Assembly: GCF_036244895.1 (NCBI RefSeq)
Contig: NZ_BQKE01000001.1
Coordinates: forward strand, 2,170,001 to 2,234,000
Direction of reading: 5' to 3'
Length of the DNA: 64,000 nt
Source of the DNA: Persicobacter diffluens
Lineage (GTDB): Bacteria; Bacteroidota; Bacteroidia; Cytophagales; Cyclobacteriaceae
Shown here piece after piece: positions 27,954 through 37,285 of this stretch (within the stretch, counting starts at the first letter, position 1; the number at the start of each line of letters is the position of its first letter). The notes under the pieces are model-generated. The model worked only from the letters and a program-made list of their open reading frames with translations, did not search any database and was not told where the DNA came from. Both the position numbers and the translations under genes were made by a program.

Positions 27954-27988
27954 AAAAAAGCCGATCATCACTGATCGGCTTTTTTATT
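27954..27988. terminator. Bidirectional terminator
   Basis: AAAAAAGCCGATCA-TCAC-TGATCGGCTTTTTT between two convergent genes. Confidence 0.85.
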
Positions 27989-28454
27989 ATCCGGCATTTT
28001 CGCGATATACCTTTTCTAACTTTCCTTTATTGTAAGTCTCTCCTTCCTCCAGACTGCCCGTCTCTTGTACATTGGTCAACTTTCCGTTTTCATCCAAAAA
28101 GACATAAACCGGAAAACCGTGTTCGTTAGGATTTCCCCATTTCTCCAATAAGGCTTCGTTTTTATTTTCTTTGCTGTAGTTCAGGTGCACATAAACGTAA
28201 TTATCATCAATCATCTTTTTCAATTCAGTATCCGTCATGACATATTTATTCAATCGGATACAGAATTTACACCAATTGCCCCCGACCTGCACCAATACTT
28301 TTTTACCTTCTTTTTTTGCCTGATTTACAGCGGCAGCAATTTGCTCCTCACCATTAATAGAAGGATTATAAATTTTTCTCCAGTTCGTCTCCTGTGCGCT
28401 AACCGCAAAAGTCACCATTAGCATGGTCAAGACAGTCAATAGGTATTTTTTCAT
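27987..28454 (-). CDS. Secreted thioredoxin-family protein
   Basis: 155 residues with a signal peptide ending at SAQ near residue 21. VLVQVGGNWCKFCIRLNKYV near residue 55 holds the CxxC (CKFC) of a thioredoxin fold, with GFPVYVFLDENGK carrying the cis-Pro. Such periplasmic proteins reduce or form disulfides, or carry electrons to cytochrome c maturation. CKFC is unusual compared with CGPC. Whether it is reducing or oxidising cannot be told. The gene stands alone. Confidence 0.88.
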   Translation of the reverse strand: MKKYLLTVLTMLMVTFAVSAQETNWRKIYNPSINGEEQIAAAVNQAKKEGKKVLVQVGGNWCKFCIRLNKYVMTDTELKKMIDDNYVYVHLNYSKENKNEALLEKWGNPNEHGFPVYVFLDENGKLTNVQETGSLEEGETYNKGKLEKVYRENAG

Positions 28455-28532
28455 TAGATGTAATTTTTAAATGTAGGGCAAACATAATATTTATCCCTTT
28501 AATCTAAAAACCGCAATCCTGATATACCCTAA

Positions 28533-28560
28533 ATAAAAAAAGCCCCCGTTAAGGAGCTTC
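28533..28560 (-). terminator. Terminator of the lipocalin-like gene
   Basis: On the minus strand, AAGCTCC-TTAAC-GGGGGCTTTTTTTATTT. Confidence 0.7.
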
Positions 28561-28584
28561 TGTATATAAATAAAACTATTGCCT

Positions 28585-29061
28585 TTATAATCTGTGCCAG
28601 ATTTCTTCCAGTAAAGTAGAATCAACCACCACATACTTGCCGGAGTTAGGATCCATTTGCACATTATGTACATAGCCTGATATCCGCCATTCATTGCCCT
28701 TTACCGTGTACTTAAACTTAACAGAGGTACCCGCCAATTTTGACCCGGAAGGCTGGAAGAAATCAATATGCTCCGTATAAAAATCATCGGTCAAATCATA
28801 AGTTCCTCCTCCGGTCCCGACCACATTTCCATCGTTAGGAGAATAAGAAACCCAGGTAAAATGGTCTTCGGTGATGTGTTTCACATACTTCATCATTTGA
28901 GGGAGTTCTGAAAAATCAGGATCAGCACCATATTTAAAAGAAGACATTTCCCATGAACCCATCAGTGGATTTTCCTTTTTCTTTTTGGGATTCATGGCCA
29001 TAATACCCACCAAAAAAATCAGGGAAACAGAGAGTAAAATAGAATAATTCAATTTTTTCAT
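28585..29061 (-). CDS. Secreted lipocalin-like protein (DUF4488-like)
   Basis: 158 residues from the ATG giving MKKLNYSILLSV; the frame continues 9 codons upstream, but those residues spoil the signal peptide. After a hydrophobic leader the body reads NPLMGSWEMSSFKYG, EDHFTWVSYSPNDGNV, VGTGGGTYDLTDDFYTEHID and WRISGYVHNVQ. This order of blocks is that of small secreted lipocalin-like proteins of Bacteroidota. A ligand is not known. It has its own terminator. Family assignment was made by eye. Confidence 0.72.
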   Translation of the reverse strand: MKKLNYSILLSVSLIFLVGIMAMNPKKKKENPLMGSWEMSSFKYGADPDFSELPQMMKYVKHITEDHFTWVSYSPNDGNVVGTGGGTYDLTDDFYTEHIDFFQPSGSKLAGTSVKFKYTVKGNEWRISGYVHNVQMDPNSGKYVVVDSTLLEEIWHRL

Positions 29062-29502
29062 AACACAGGTCTTTTGTTTATTAACCATCTAAAAGATCAG
29101 AGGTTACCAAAACGCCCCTACTTATTTTAAAAGAATTCCCAAAAAATTGGATTAACTCAAATCCAATAAATAAACCTTAACAAAACCTACAAAAGTCCTA
29201 TTTACCACCCTCCTAGTAGAAGAACTTCCAACAATTGGGAGCACCAATCTCGCTCGTTTCCTATCAACCGCTCACTTCTAAATTCCTGCGTTATTATTTA
29301 AATCGAAAAAATAAAGCGTATTATACCATTTTGCAAGTGCTGCTATTTCCAAATTTTGGAAATCTTCCAATTCAAAAACCTCCCTGGTAATCCACACCTT
29401 CTCAAAAACACCCCTGCGAAACTCTGAAAGCCTATTTTTTAAAATATTTAAAACTGGAATCAATTTGGTCAATAGAATAGCATAAGAAAATGCTTTGACC
29501 TT
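29062..29502. other. Spacer upstream of the exopolysaccharide locus
   Basis: A 441-bp AT-rich stretch between two divergent genes. On the minus strand an open frame ends at 29278 with plausible-looking residues (ITREVFELEDFQNLEIAALA), but it has no start codon in the spacer, so I do not call it a gene. No clear TAnnTTTG element was found ahead of the first glycosyltransferase gene. Confidence 0.4.
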
Positions 29503-30702
29503 ATGAAAGAAAAAATAGCCGTTATCGGAACCGTGGGAGTTCCCGCTTGCTACGGAGGATTTGAGACTCTGGTACATCAACTGGTGCTTCATCTTAACCA
29601 ACAATTTGACTTTACGGTCTATTGCAGTGCGCACCATTACCCGAAAGGAGAAAGACCAAGAAATTGGAATAATGCCAAATTAGTATACCTCCCGCTGAAA
29701 GCCAACGGGGTACAAAGCATTCTTTACGATATCCTATCTATCATTCATGCGCTCTTCTTTGCTGATGTCCTGCTCATTCTTGGGGTATCCGGCTGTATCA
29801 TTCTTCCTTTTGTGAAATTATTCAGAAACAAAAAAGTCATTGTTCACATTGATGGGTTGGAGTGGAAAAGAGCTAAATGGCATCCGTTGGCAAAAGCCTA
29901 TTTAAAATTTGCCGAAATGATAGCCGTACGGTTTTCGGATGCGGATATTGCCGATAATGAGGCCATCCGTAAATATACTGCGCTGCGATACAAATCCCTC
30001 AGTGCCTGCATCGCCTATGGTGGAGATCAGGCGGAAAAGGTGATTGCCAATGCACAGGATTTTCAAAATTTCCCCTTCCTTCAGAAGCCCTACGCATTTG
30101 GTGTTTGTCGTATCGAGCCGGAGAACAACATCCATTTAATATTAGAGGCCTTCTCCACCCAGGAAAATTTGCCCTTGGTGTTGGTTGGCAATTGGGATAA
30201 TAGCCCCTACGGCCAAAAACTTAAGCAAATTTATAAAGGTCATTCCCATTTACATTTGCTCGATCCTATTTATGAGAACAGGCCATTAAATCTTATTCGA
30301 AGCCGCTGTTTCTGCTACATTCACGGGCACAGTGCCGGTGGCACCAATCCTTCTTTGGTAGAAGCAATGAATTTGAACTTACCCATTATTGCTTTTGACG
30401 TGATCTATAACCGCTGTACGACCAATGAGCAGGCATTTTATTTTAAAGATCATCAATCTTTGAATGACTTGCTACAAAGACTCACAAAAGAGGAATATCA
30501 GCAATGTAGCCACAGGATGTACGACCTTGCCCAAACCCATTACCAATGGGCTCAAATTAGTCAACAATATACAAGCCTCATCAATGGCATTATGGAGGAC
30601 TATCAGAAACCGGAAATTTCCTCCTACCCCATCCCCCAACATCTTATTCAACCCTGGGAAACCTCCCAAACCATTCCGGAACCTGCCCAAAAACTGGCAT
30701 AA
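29503..30702 (+). CDS. DUF1972-type glycosyltransferase, family 4
   Basis: 399 residues, cytoplasmic or membrane-associated. The start KIAVIGTVGVPACYGGFETLVHQL is the DUF1972 signature found at the N-terminus of rhamnosyl-like glycosyltransferases. VHIDGLEWKRAKWHPLAKAYL follows near residue 115. The C-terminal half has the GT4-type sugar-nucleotide site, HGHSAGGTNPSLVEAMN. It begins the plus-strand set of exopolysaccharide genes, with 19 bp to the next gene. The transferred sugar cannot be named. Confidence 0.88.
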   Translation: MKEKIAVIGTVGVPACYGGFETLVHQLVLHLNQQFDFTVYCSAHHYPKGERPRNWNNAKLVYLPLKANGVQSILYDILSIIHALFFADVLLILGVSGCIILPFVKLFRNKKVIVHIDGLEWKRAKWHPLAKAYLKFAEMIAVRFSDADIADNEAIRKYTALRYKSLSACIAYGGDQAEKVIANAQDFQNFPFLQKPYAFGVCRIEPENNIHLILEAFSTQENLPLVLVGNWDNSPYGQKLKQIYKGHSHLHLLDPIYENRPLNLIRSRCFCYIHGHSAGGTNPSLVEAMNLNLPIIAFDVIYNRCTTNEQAFYFKDHQSLNDLLQRLTKEEYQQCSHRMYDLAQTHYQWAQISQQYTSLINGIMEDYQKPEISSYPIPQHLIQPWETSQTIPEPAQKLA

Positions 30703-30721
30703 TTAATAAAATCTCATCGTG

Positions 30722-31816
30722 ATGCTACCACTTCAGTTCTTATTAACCTCGACCCTCAGTGCCCTTATCTTGCATTTTCTATTACATTTTAAATACGAAA
30801 TAGGGCTACTGGATAAACCCAATCAGCGCAAGGTGCATTTATCCATCAAAGCCTGCTCGGGGGGAATTGCCTTGTATTTGGCTTTCATGATGATGAACAT
30901 CTCCCTGCAGTCAGACCATCTTCCCAAGACTTTTCTATTATGTGCAAGTGGCATATTTTTGATGGGTTTATGGGATGATTACCGTCCTTTAAGCGCGCTG
31001 CTTCGATTATTCTGGCAATTGAGCTTAGCTGCCATAATTGCATTCCCGCTGGCTGAAAACCCGGCGCTTACCCCAGGCCTTTTGTTTCTTCAGCATCTTC
31101 CCTTCCCGCTTGTGTGGATGTTATTCACCCTATTCATTGTCGCCAGCACGAATGCCTTTAATTTGATGGATGGTATTGATGGACTCGCAGGAAGTTTAGC
31201 ACTGGTGGTGATGGCTTGTTTGGCTTTCTGCCTTTTCTTAGTCAATGATATGCAAGCGGCGCTTTTGATGTTAGCCATGATGGCTGCTTTAGTTCCTTTC
31301 CTCAGCCTGAATTGGGCACCTTCCAAAATTTTCATGGGAGATTCAGGATCCATGCTTCTGGGTTTTACAATAGCCTACGGAGGGCTCAGACTGGTACAAG
31401 GCCCAATGGCGCCAGTAGAAGCATATTATTTTCAGGTGGCCGTTGGATGTTTCAGCTTACCGGTAATGGATATGCTGCGGGTTTTTGGACAACGAATGTT
31501 AAAAGGAAACTCCCCCCTGAAACCGGATAAAACTCACCTTCACCATATCCTTTTGAAATACATCAATGTGCCGCAGGCAACTTTAACCATTGTTGCTTTT
31601 CAGAGCCTATGCATTTTAATGTGTATGCTGCTGCAAGATTTTTCTCACTGGTTCGCGATTCTCTCCTTGGTGGGTCTATATTTTTCTATGATTTGGACCA
31701 TCAAACGATGCTTTCAACCCCTGGCTAGCGCTGGCCCAAAGATCAATACCAACAAGAAACAGACAGTTGAAAATGCTAAATATTCCGAAATCCAACCGTT
31801 CATACCCAATAAATAA
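30722..31816 (+). CDS. WecA/MraY-type undecaprenyl-phosphate sugar-1-phosphate transferase
   Basis: 364 residues from the ATG at 30722 (a GTG one codon earlier is also possible). About ten hydrophobic segments. The conserved cytoplasmic motifs are visible: LMGLWDDYRPLS near residue 80, NAFNLMDGIDGLAGSLA near residue 143, KIFMGDSGSMLLGFTIA near residue 200 and KPDKTHLHHIL near residue 265. This enzyme moves a sugar 1-phosphate from a nucleotide sugar to the lipid carrier to start a repeat unit. It suggests that this locus initiates its own polymer. A TagO or WbpL role cannot be separated from WecA. Confidence 0.92.
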   Translation: MLPLQFLLTSTLSALILHFLLHFKYEIGLLDKPNQRKVHLSIKACSGGIALYLAFMMMNISLQSDHLPKTFLLCASGIFLMGLWDDYRPLSALLRLFWQLSLAAIIAFPLAENPALTPGLLFLQHLPFPLVWMLFTLFIVASTNAFNLMDGIDGLAGSLALVVMACLAFCLFLVNDMQAALLMLAMMAALVPFLSLNWAPSKIFMGDSGSMLLGFTIAYGGLRLVQGPMAPVEAYYFQVAVGCFSLPVMDMLRVFGQRMLKGNSPLKPDKTHLHHILLKYINVPQATLTIVAFQSLCILMCMLLQDFSHWFAILSLVGLYFSMIWTIKRCFQPLASAGPKINTNKKQTVENAKYSEIQPFIPNK

Positions 31817-31921
31817 ATTAAAGTCATCTAAAAATATAGCACTTTAAATAATTCAGGCAAATCCTAGATCACTTATTCTAAAGAGTTTCGTTAAACAAAC
31901 TGTGATAAATTATATTTTTTC

Positions 31922-32665
31922 ATGAAAACCTCAACCAAATGGGCCTGTCTCATTTTATTGTTTGCCAACCTATTATCCTGTCAAACCAGAAAATTATTTG
32001 ACAGTGCCACCCCGCCTATGGGGATAGAAGAATTTATTGAGGATTGTCAGGCATTACCGCTTCATCTCCTCCAGGCAGATGACAAAATTAGTCTGAGCAT
32101 CTGGAATCATGATGATCTAAGCATTGGTTCCATTTTCGGAATTTATAATTCCAATGAAGTTTATGGAAAATGGACCATGGTCGATCAGGAGGGATTTATC
32201 TTGTTACCTAAAGTGGGCAAATTACAAGTAAAAGGCCTGACCACTCAGGAAGCCAATGCCCTCATCACTTCCGCCTACCGCCCATGGCTCAAAGACCCCA
32301 TTCTCACCATCAAGGTGCTCAACAGGGAGGTTAATATCCTGGGTGAAGTAATGCAACAAGGCACCATTTTATTAGAAAAAGAGCGTAATACTCTGGTGGA
32401 AGCCCTGGCGCAAAGCGGGGGTTTTGATTTCTATGCGGACACCCGTCACATAAAGATAATCAGAACCATAAACCATCAACAAAAACAGTTTTTAATTGAC
32501 CTCACTCAAACCACCGATCGGCAACAAGCCCAAATGTGGCTTTACCATGGAGATATCATTTATGTCCCTACCAAAGGAGGGAAAACGGTAGACAAAAAAA
32601 CCCCGTTAATCATCGCATTGGCAAGTGTAATCACGGCCATTGCGGTTCTAATTTCAGTACAATGA
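31922..32665 (+). CDS. Wza-like polysaccharide export lipoprotein
   Basis: 247 residues with a lipobox (NLLSC, Cys20) and so an outer-membrane lipoprotein. The polysaccharide export domain is seen in LLQADDKISLSIWNHDDLSI near residue 55 and VDQEGFILLPKVGKLQVKGL near residue 83. One SLBB-like domain follows: VNILGEVMQQGTILL and ALAQSGGFDFYADTRHIKII. The C-terminal helix IIALASVITAIAVLISV is hydrophobic and fits the pore-forming helix of Wza. It is short, with only one SLBB repeat. Its last bases overlap the start of the Wzc-like gene (ATGA). Confidence 0.92.
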   Translation: MKTSTKWACLILLFANLLSCQTRKLFDSATPPMGIEEFIEDCQALPLHLLQADDKISLSIWNHDDLSIGSIFGIYNSNEVYGKWTMVDQEGFILLPKVGKLQVKGLTTQEANALITSAYRPWLKDPILTIKVLNREVNILGEVMQQGTILLEKERNTLVEALAQSGGFDFYADTRHIKIIRTINHQQKQFLIDLTQTTDRQQAQMWLYHGDIIYVPTKGGKTVDKKTPLIIALASVITAIAVLISVQ

Positions 32666-34884
32666 ATGAAAGCTCGGAAATATTAAAAATCCTCCGACCG
32701 ATAATCCGGGGTTCAGGCATCATTGCGGTCTGCATACTCCTTGCTTTTCTTCTGGGACAAAGAAGTTTATTGTATTCTACTGCTCAATTCCAGAGCGTAG
32801 CTATCCTAAGGCTGGATGACAAAAGTGGGTTTACCGAAAATAACCTTTACAAGGATTTGGATTACTTCTCCAGCAAGAAAAACATTGACACAGAAATGGA
32901 GACCATGAAATCTTTCCAAATTTTGGAAAAGGTGGCAGAGAAGCTGGATTTCCAACAAAGGTATTACAGAAAAGGCCTGATTAAGACGAAAGAGCTCTAC
33001 AATGATAGTCCTTTTTTGCTGATTAATTTAAAAACCTCCCCTTCACTTTTGGGAGAGAAAATCCAACTCAATTTTATTTCAACGGATACCTTCGAATTAA
33101 AAATCCCAAACGAAGGAGGCTTCCTCACCCAAAAGGGGAGCTGGGATGAGATACTGAAAAACCCAAATTTTCAATGGATCATCAGAAAAAATCAATCTTT
33201 TTGGGCCAAACAAAAAGCACCAAATTTGAAGGACACCTTCTTTTTTGAAATCCTTTCTCAGGAGCAGGAAATTCAGCTCATCAAAGAAAATTTACAAATC
33301 ACCCCACAGGCCGAGGACATTCCCATATTAAGAATTGCCTATACCTCTCCGGTACCGGAAAAAGCTCCAATGATAGTAAATACCCTTTGTGAAGTATATA
33401 TCGAAGATTATATCCTGTATAAAATTGGGGCTTCACAAAAAACACTCACTTTTTTAGATCAGAGAATAAAGGACATGGGGATTCAGCTTCAAAAAGCCGA
33501 AGCCAATATAGAAAGCTTCCGATTGAAAAATGGCATTATTAATACCCGACAGGAAACAGAAACCGGCCTCAGAAGAACCGCTCAGTTAAGAACCCTGTTA
33601 GCCAATCTGGATATGGAAATGGCGTCTCTAGATAGTATCAATAAAAATGTGCAGTCGGATACCATACGCCTGGAAACACTTTCTCTGAATACCAATATGA
33701 CCGTAGGTTTGCTTTTCACAGACCTTATCAAACGTCTGGAAACCTACCGGGCGGAGAAAAGAGAACTGTTGACCCGCTATGGACCACAGCATGAAGAAGT
33801 TCAAAATATAGATCAAAACATAGCGGATATTCTGCGCTACATAAAAAGGAGTATTGCCCAAAATCAAAAGGAAATTGCGATTAAAAGAGCCTCTATCGCC
33901 AAAGAAGTACAAGAGGCAGAAAGGCAATTTGAGACTTTACCTTCCAAGGAAAGGCAACTGATCATTTTACAAAGAGACTTTCAGCTACTACAGAACAGCT
34001 ATAATTTCCTGAATGAAAAACGTATAGAAGCGGAAATCTCCAGGCATGCCACCATCGCATTTCACAGAATACTGGAAGAGGGAAAGACACCTCGAAAAGC
34101 CAGTTCACCAAATATAACGCTGGTATTAGTGGTTTCCATTTTCCTGGGGCTGGTGACAGGACTGGTAATTGTATATTTCAGGCAGTTCTTTTACGGTAAG
34201 GTGGAAGAAATTTCCACCATTGAAAAATATACAGATCAAGCGGTACTGGCCACAATTCCACATATGCCTAAAGGAGAAATCGAAATCAAGGGATTACTCA
34301 ATACGCTATATCAGCAGGGGAGTTTGCAAAAAGGAAACATGGTGGCGGTCACCTCCTGTGGGGCAAAAGAAGGAAAGAGTTTTATCAGTCAGAAATTATG
34401 CTTACAGCTCAACCAGTTACAGCAAAACGTTCTATTTATCCGATGTAATTTGGACCCGAAAAGGAAATCAGCTAAGGGACTTTGGGAATACCTTCAAAGT
34501 CCACAGAGCGAAATAATCGCCAATAAAAAAGAAAACATCAGTTTTATGAATCTGGGGAATTACCCTTCAGAAGAACAGCTTTTCCTACACCCCAACTTTA
34601 AGACACGCATAGCCGCCCTTTGTCAACAATTTGACCTGATCATAGTGGACTTTCCTCCTTTGAAATCCGACTCCCTGATGACTGTTTTTCTTCAGGAGTG
34701 CCATTGCATTCTTTATGTCATCCGGTATAACCACACCGCTATCAGTAAATTAGAGAACATCTCCTATTTCAAAAACAAATACCAGCTGAAACAATTAGAA
34801 ACTGTATTCAATGATCAGCAATCTTATCGCCGGTCGCTCATCGCAAAGTTTAAAAACAGTATAGTCGGCTTCACCAAAAAATGA
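32662..34884 (+). CDS. Wzc-like chain-length protein with degenerate kinase domain
   Basis: 740 residues; the start is the ATG overlapping the export gene's stop (MNESSEILKILRP). An N-terminal membrane segment (about 20-40), a long periplasmic coiled-coil region (280-500), then a second membrane segment near 500. The C-terminal domain has a Walker A (TSCGAKEGKSFIS) near residue 562 and a Walker B (DLIIVDFPPL) near residue 658. However, the Walker A' motif, normally IDxDxR, reads IRCNLD near residue 593, and the C-terminal tail has only one Tyr, not a Tyr cluster. It probably sets polymer length in a complex with Wza but may not phosphorylate itself. Confidence 0.9.
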   Translation: MNESSEILKILRPIIRGSGIIAVCILLAFLLGQRSLLYSTAQFQSVAILRLDDKSGFTENNLYKDLDYFSSKKNIDTEMETMKSFQILEKVAEKLDFQQRYYRKGLIKTKELYNDSPFLLINLKTSPSLLGEKIQLNFISTDTFELKIPNEGGFLTQKGSWDEILKNPNFQWIIRKNQSFWAKQKAPNLKDTFFFEILSQEQEIQLIKENLQITPQAEDIPILRIAYTSPVPEKAPMIVNTLCEVYIEDYILYKIGASQKTLTFLDQRIKDMGIQLQKAEANIESFRLKNGIINTRQETETGLRRTAQLRTLLANLDMEMASLDSINKNVQSDTIRLETLSLNTNMTVGLLFTDLIKRLETYRAEKRELLTRYGPQHEEVQNIDQNIADILRYIKRSIAQNQKEIAIKRASIAKEVQEAERQFETLPSKERQLIILQRDFQLLQNSYNFLNEKRIEAEISRHATIAFHRILEEGKTPRKASSPNITLVLVVSIFLGLVTGLVIVYFRQFFYGKVEEISTIEKYTDQAVLATIPHMPKGEIEIKGLLNTLYQQGSLQKGNMVAVTSCGAKEGKSFISQKLCLQLNQLQQNVLFIRCNLDPKRKSAKGLWEYLQSPQSEIIANKKENISFMNLGNYPSEEQLFLHPNFKTRIAALCQQFDLIIVDFPPLKSDSLMTVFLQECHCILYVIRYNHTAISKLENISYFKNKYQLKQLETVFNDQQSYRRSLIAKFKNSIVGFTKK

Positions 34885-36161
34885 AAACACTTCTCCAAAT
34901 AAAATCGAAAGCAGAAAAGCTGGGCGAACAGGCACTTTTGAGCCTGAACAGCTTCCTGCTCACTATTTTATTGGGAAGATATGCCAGCGCGGAAACCTTT
35001 GCCCAATATGCCCTTTCTTTTCTGTGGGTCTTATTTGGTTTTGCCCTTCTGCAGGCTTACCTGCTTCAGCCCCTTTCCTACTTTTCTGAAAAAAATGGCA
35101 AAAGAAACACCCAAGCGCAATTCATCAGTTTTTTTGTCGTTTTCCAACTCCTGTTCCTAATCGGCTTCAAACTCTTTCTAATGGGTTACGATGCCCTCAC
35201 CCATAGCCAACAGGCTCACCTGCCACTCCTGTGCTGGGCATTCTCCTACAATGCCTTTTATTTCTTCCGGCATTTACTCATTATGCACCACAACAAAAAG
35301 GGCCAGTGGAGAAGTGTCATTACCTTCAACCTCCTGTGTATCGGTGGTATTTCAGGCCTCATTCTATTGCAAGAGCTCCACTACCATTATATCCTCTATC
35401 TCCTGGCTTTGGCACTATTGTCAGGAAGTATAGTGAGCTATTTTCACCTCCCGCAAGTCCGCATGGCAGCTTTGCATCAATTGCCCTGGAAAAAACACTG
35501 GATTTATGCCAGATACCTGATGGCCACTGCTGTTTTTCAGTGGTTTTCCGGAAATGCCTTCTGGGTGGCTGCCGGTACCTTACTGGCTCCATTCCTGTTT
35601 TCCGGCATTCGCCTGGTACAAAACCTGACCGGACTACTTAATATCGGAATGATGGCCATAGACAATTACCTTCCTTTCCGCTGGATGAAAAAACTTCCCG
35701 GAGAAAAAAAATGGGCGCAGGTGCTCCTCAGGGAAAGTCTGCTCCCCTCTGTCCTTATCATATTCGTATGTCTGCTGGCCTGGGTGTTTGGAGAATCAAT
35801 AATGACAGGAATATATGGAACAACCTATGCAACTTTTGCGCATTGGATCGCCCCCATGGCAGCCCTTTCGCTTTTGGGCTTGTGGAGCCTGGAATTAAAA
35901 ATTGCCGCCCGCTGTTTTTCCCAAAACGGTTTGATCCTGCTTTCGAATATTATCGTCTCCCTGTTCAGCCTTTCCTTTGCTCCCTGGCTCCTGAAAAATT
36001 TTGAAATTAAGGGGTTGCTGATCGGACTGGGAGCTGCCCAATTCCTGATGGCTAGCAGCCTGCTGCTGGGCCTAATTTTTTGGTCCCATCGGATAAAGGA
36101 AGTATCCCAAGCGCCCAAAAACAATCTTTCCGCATTAAATAAAAGCCCTGAACATAATTGA
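34881..36161 (+). CDS. Flippase-like membrane protein (Wzx/MATE-like)
   Basis: 426 residues, mostly hydrophobic with about twelve membrane segments. It begins with an amphipathic stretch MKTLLQIKSKAEKLGEQALLSL and continues with LLGRYASAETFAQYALSF, the arrangement seen in O-antigen and polysaccharide flippases. Its place between the Wzc-like gene and a glycosyltransferase fits a Wzx role, moving lipid-linked repeat units to the periplasm. The gene overlaps the Wzc-like gene by 4 bp (ATGA) and is followed by the next gene after 2 bp. The family call rests on context and hydropathy, not on a motif. Confidence 0.72.
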   Translation: MKTLLQIKSKAEKLGEQALLSLNSFLLTILLGRYASAETFAQYALSFLWVLFGFALLQAYLLQPLSYFSEKNGKRNTQAQFISFFVVFQLLFLIGFKLFLMGYDALTHSQQAHLPLLCWAFSYNAFYFFRHLLIMHHNKKGQWRSVITFNLLCIGGISGLILLQELHYHYILYLLALALLSGSIVSYFHLPQVRMAALHQLPWKKHWIYARYLMATAVFQWFSGNAFWVAAGTLLAPFLFSGIRLVQNLTGLLNIGMMAIDNYLPFRWMKKLPGEKKWAQVLLRESLLPSVLIIFVCLLAWVFGESIMTGIYGTTYATFAHWIAPMAALSLLGLWSLELKIAARCFSQNGLILLSNIIVSLFSLSFAPWLLKNFEIKGLLIGLGAAQFLMASSLLLGLIFWSHRIKEVSQAPKNNLSALNKSPEHN

Positions 36162-36163
36162 TT

Positions 36164-37285
36164 ATGAAAATCATCCACTTCATATTAGGCAAAGCCAATC
36201 CGGATCGGCTCAATGGTGTAAATCGGGTAGTTGATGCCCTGACTAAGGCTCAGTTTGAACTTGGTTATGATATTGAAATATGGGGCATCACTCCAAGCCC
36301 GGATATTGCCGGCCCGAACCGCCCCTTTCCTTGTCGGTATTTTCAATCTCATCCGTTTTGGAAAAAACTCGACGGAAAAATAAATCAGGCCTTGAGTACT
36401 TTACCCCAAAAAGAAAAGGTGGTGTTTCATTTACACGGGGGCTTTATACCAGACATGTTTCGGATGTCGAATTTACTTCAAAAATGGAAATACCCCTATA
36501 TTTTCACGCCTCATGGTAGCTACAACGCAGAAGCACTGAAAAAATCTAAATGGCGAAAACGCATCTATTTTAAGCTATTCGACAAAAAGGTGGTGGAGAA
36601 TGCACAGTGTCTGCACCTGCTGGGACAAAGTGAAAAAGACCATATCATCCACCTGGCCAATCCGGCCAAAGTGGTGCTGGTTCCTAACGGTTATGAGGCA
36701 GAGGCGCAGGCAACGCCCTATCCGGCGCAAAAAGAGACGCTGGTCTTTGGATTCTGTGGCCGACTCAAAATCTATGTCAAAGGGCTAAATGAATTAGTAG
36801 ATGGTTTTGCGGCTTACAGTAAAAACAGCTCACAACCTTCCGAGCTATGGTTGATCGGGGACAGTGAAGAAAGCTCCAAACTCAAAGCCAGAGCAGAAAA
36901 ATTAAAAATAACCGACAGAGTAAAATTCCTGGGCGCGCAATACGGAGCAGAAAAAATCAAGCTGCTTTCGCAAATGGATTACTTCTGCCACCCCTCCCGA
37001 TATGAGGGCTTTCCAAATGCCGTATTAGAAGCCTTAGGATTAGAAATTCCGGTTTTAGTCACTCCGGCCACCAATATTCTTTCCACCGTATTGGACGAAA
37101 ACTGTGGCATGGAAATTACGCAAACCAAAGCGAAAGCCATTCAAAAAAGCATGGAACTTGCCGCCGGAAAGTGGCAGACTGAGGAATATTTCAGCATGCG
37201 AAAAAATGCGGGCAAAACCGTTGCGGAACAGTTCAACTGGAGGCAGATTGCCCAGCGATTTTCAAAAATCTATGCCGCCCTATGA
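36164..37285 (+). CDS. Glycosyltransferase family 4
   Basis: 373 residues from the ATG at 36164 (MKIIHFILGKAN). GT-B fold: the N-terminal half has LNGVNRVVDALTKAQFELGY and FHLHGGFIPD, and the C-terminal half FGFCGRLKIYVKGLNELV and the GT4 donor site HPSRYEGFPNAVLEALGLEI. The conserved Glu of the E-x7-E motif is present (EGFPNAVLE). It adds one sugar of the polymer repeat. It overlaps the next gene by 4 bp (ATGA). Donor and acceptor cannot be named. Confidence 0.9.
   Translation: MKIIHFILGKANPDRLNGVNRVVDALTKAQFELGYDIEIWGITPSPDIAGPNRPFPCRYFQSHPFWKKLDGKINQALSTLPQKEKVVFHLHGGFIPDMFRMSNLLQKWKYPYIFTPHGSYNAEALKKSKWRKRIYFKLFDKKVVENAQCLHLLGQSEKDHIIHLANPAKVVLVPNGYEAEAQATPYPAQKETLVFGFCGRLKIYVKGLNELVDGFAAYSKNSSQPSELWLIGDSEESSKLKARAEKLKITDRVKFLGAQYGAEKIKLLSQMDYFCHPSRYEGFPNAVLEALGLEIPVLVTPATNILSTVLDENCGMEITQTKAKAIQKSMELAAGKWQTEEYFSMRKNAGKTVAEQFNWRQIAQRFSKIYAAL

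Noticed and set aside
29278..29637. Minus-strand open frame upstream of the first exopolysaccharide gene
   Set aside because: Its start lies in the antisense of the glycosyltransferase gene, and the spacer part has no start codon.
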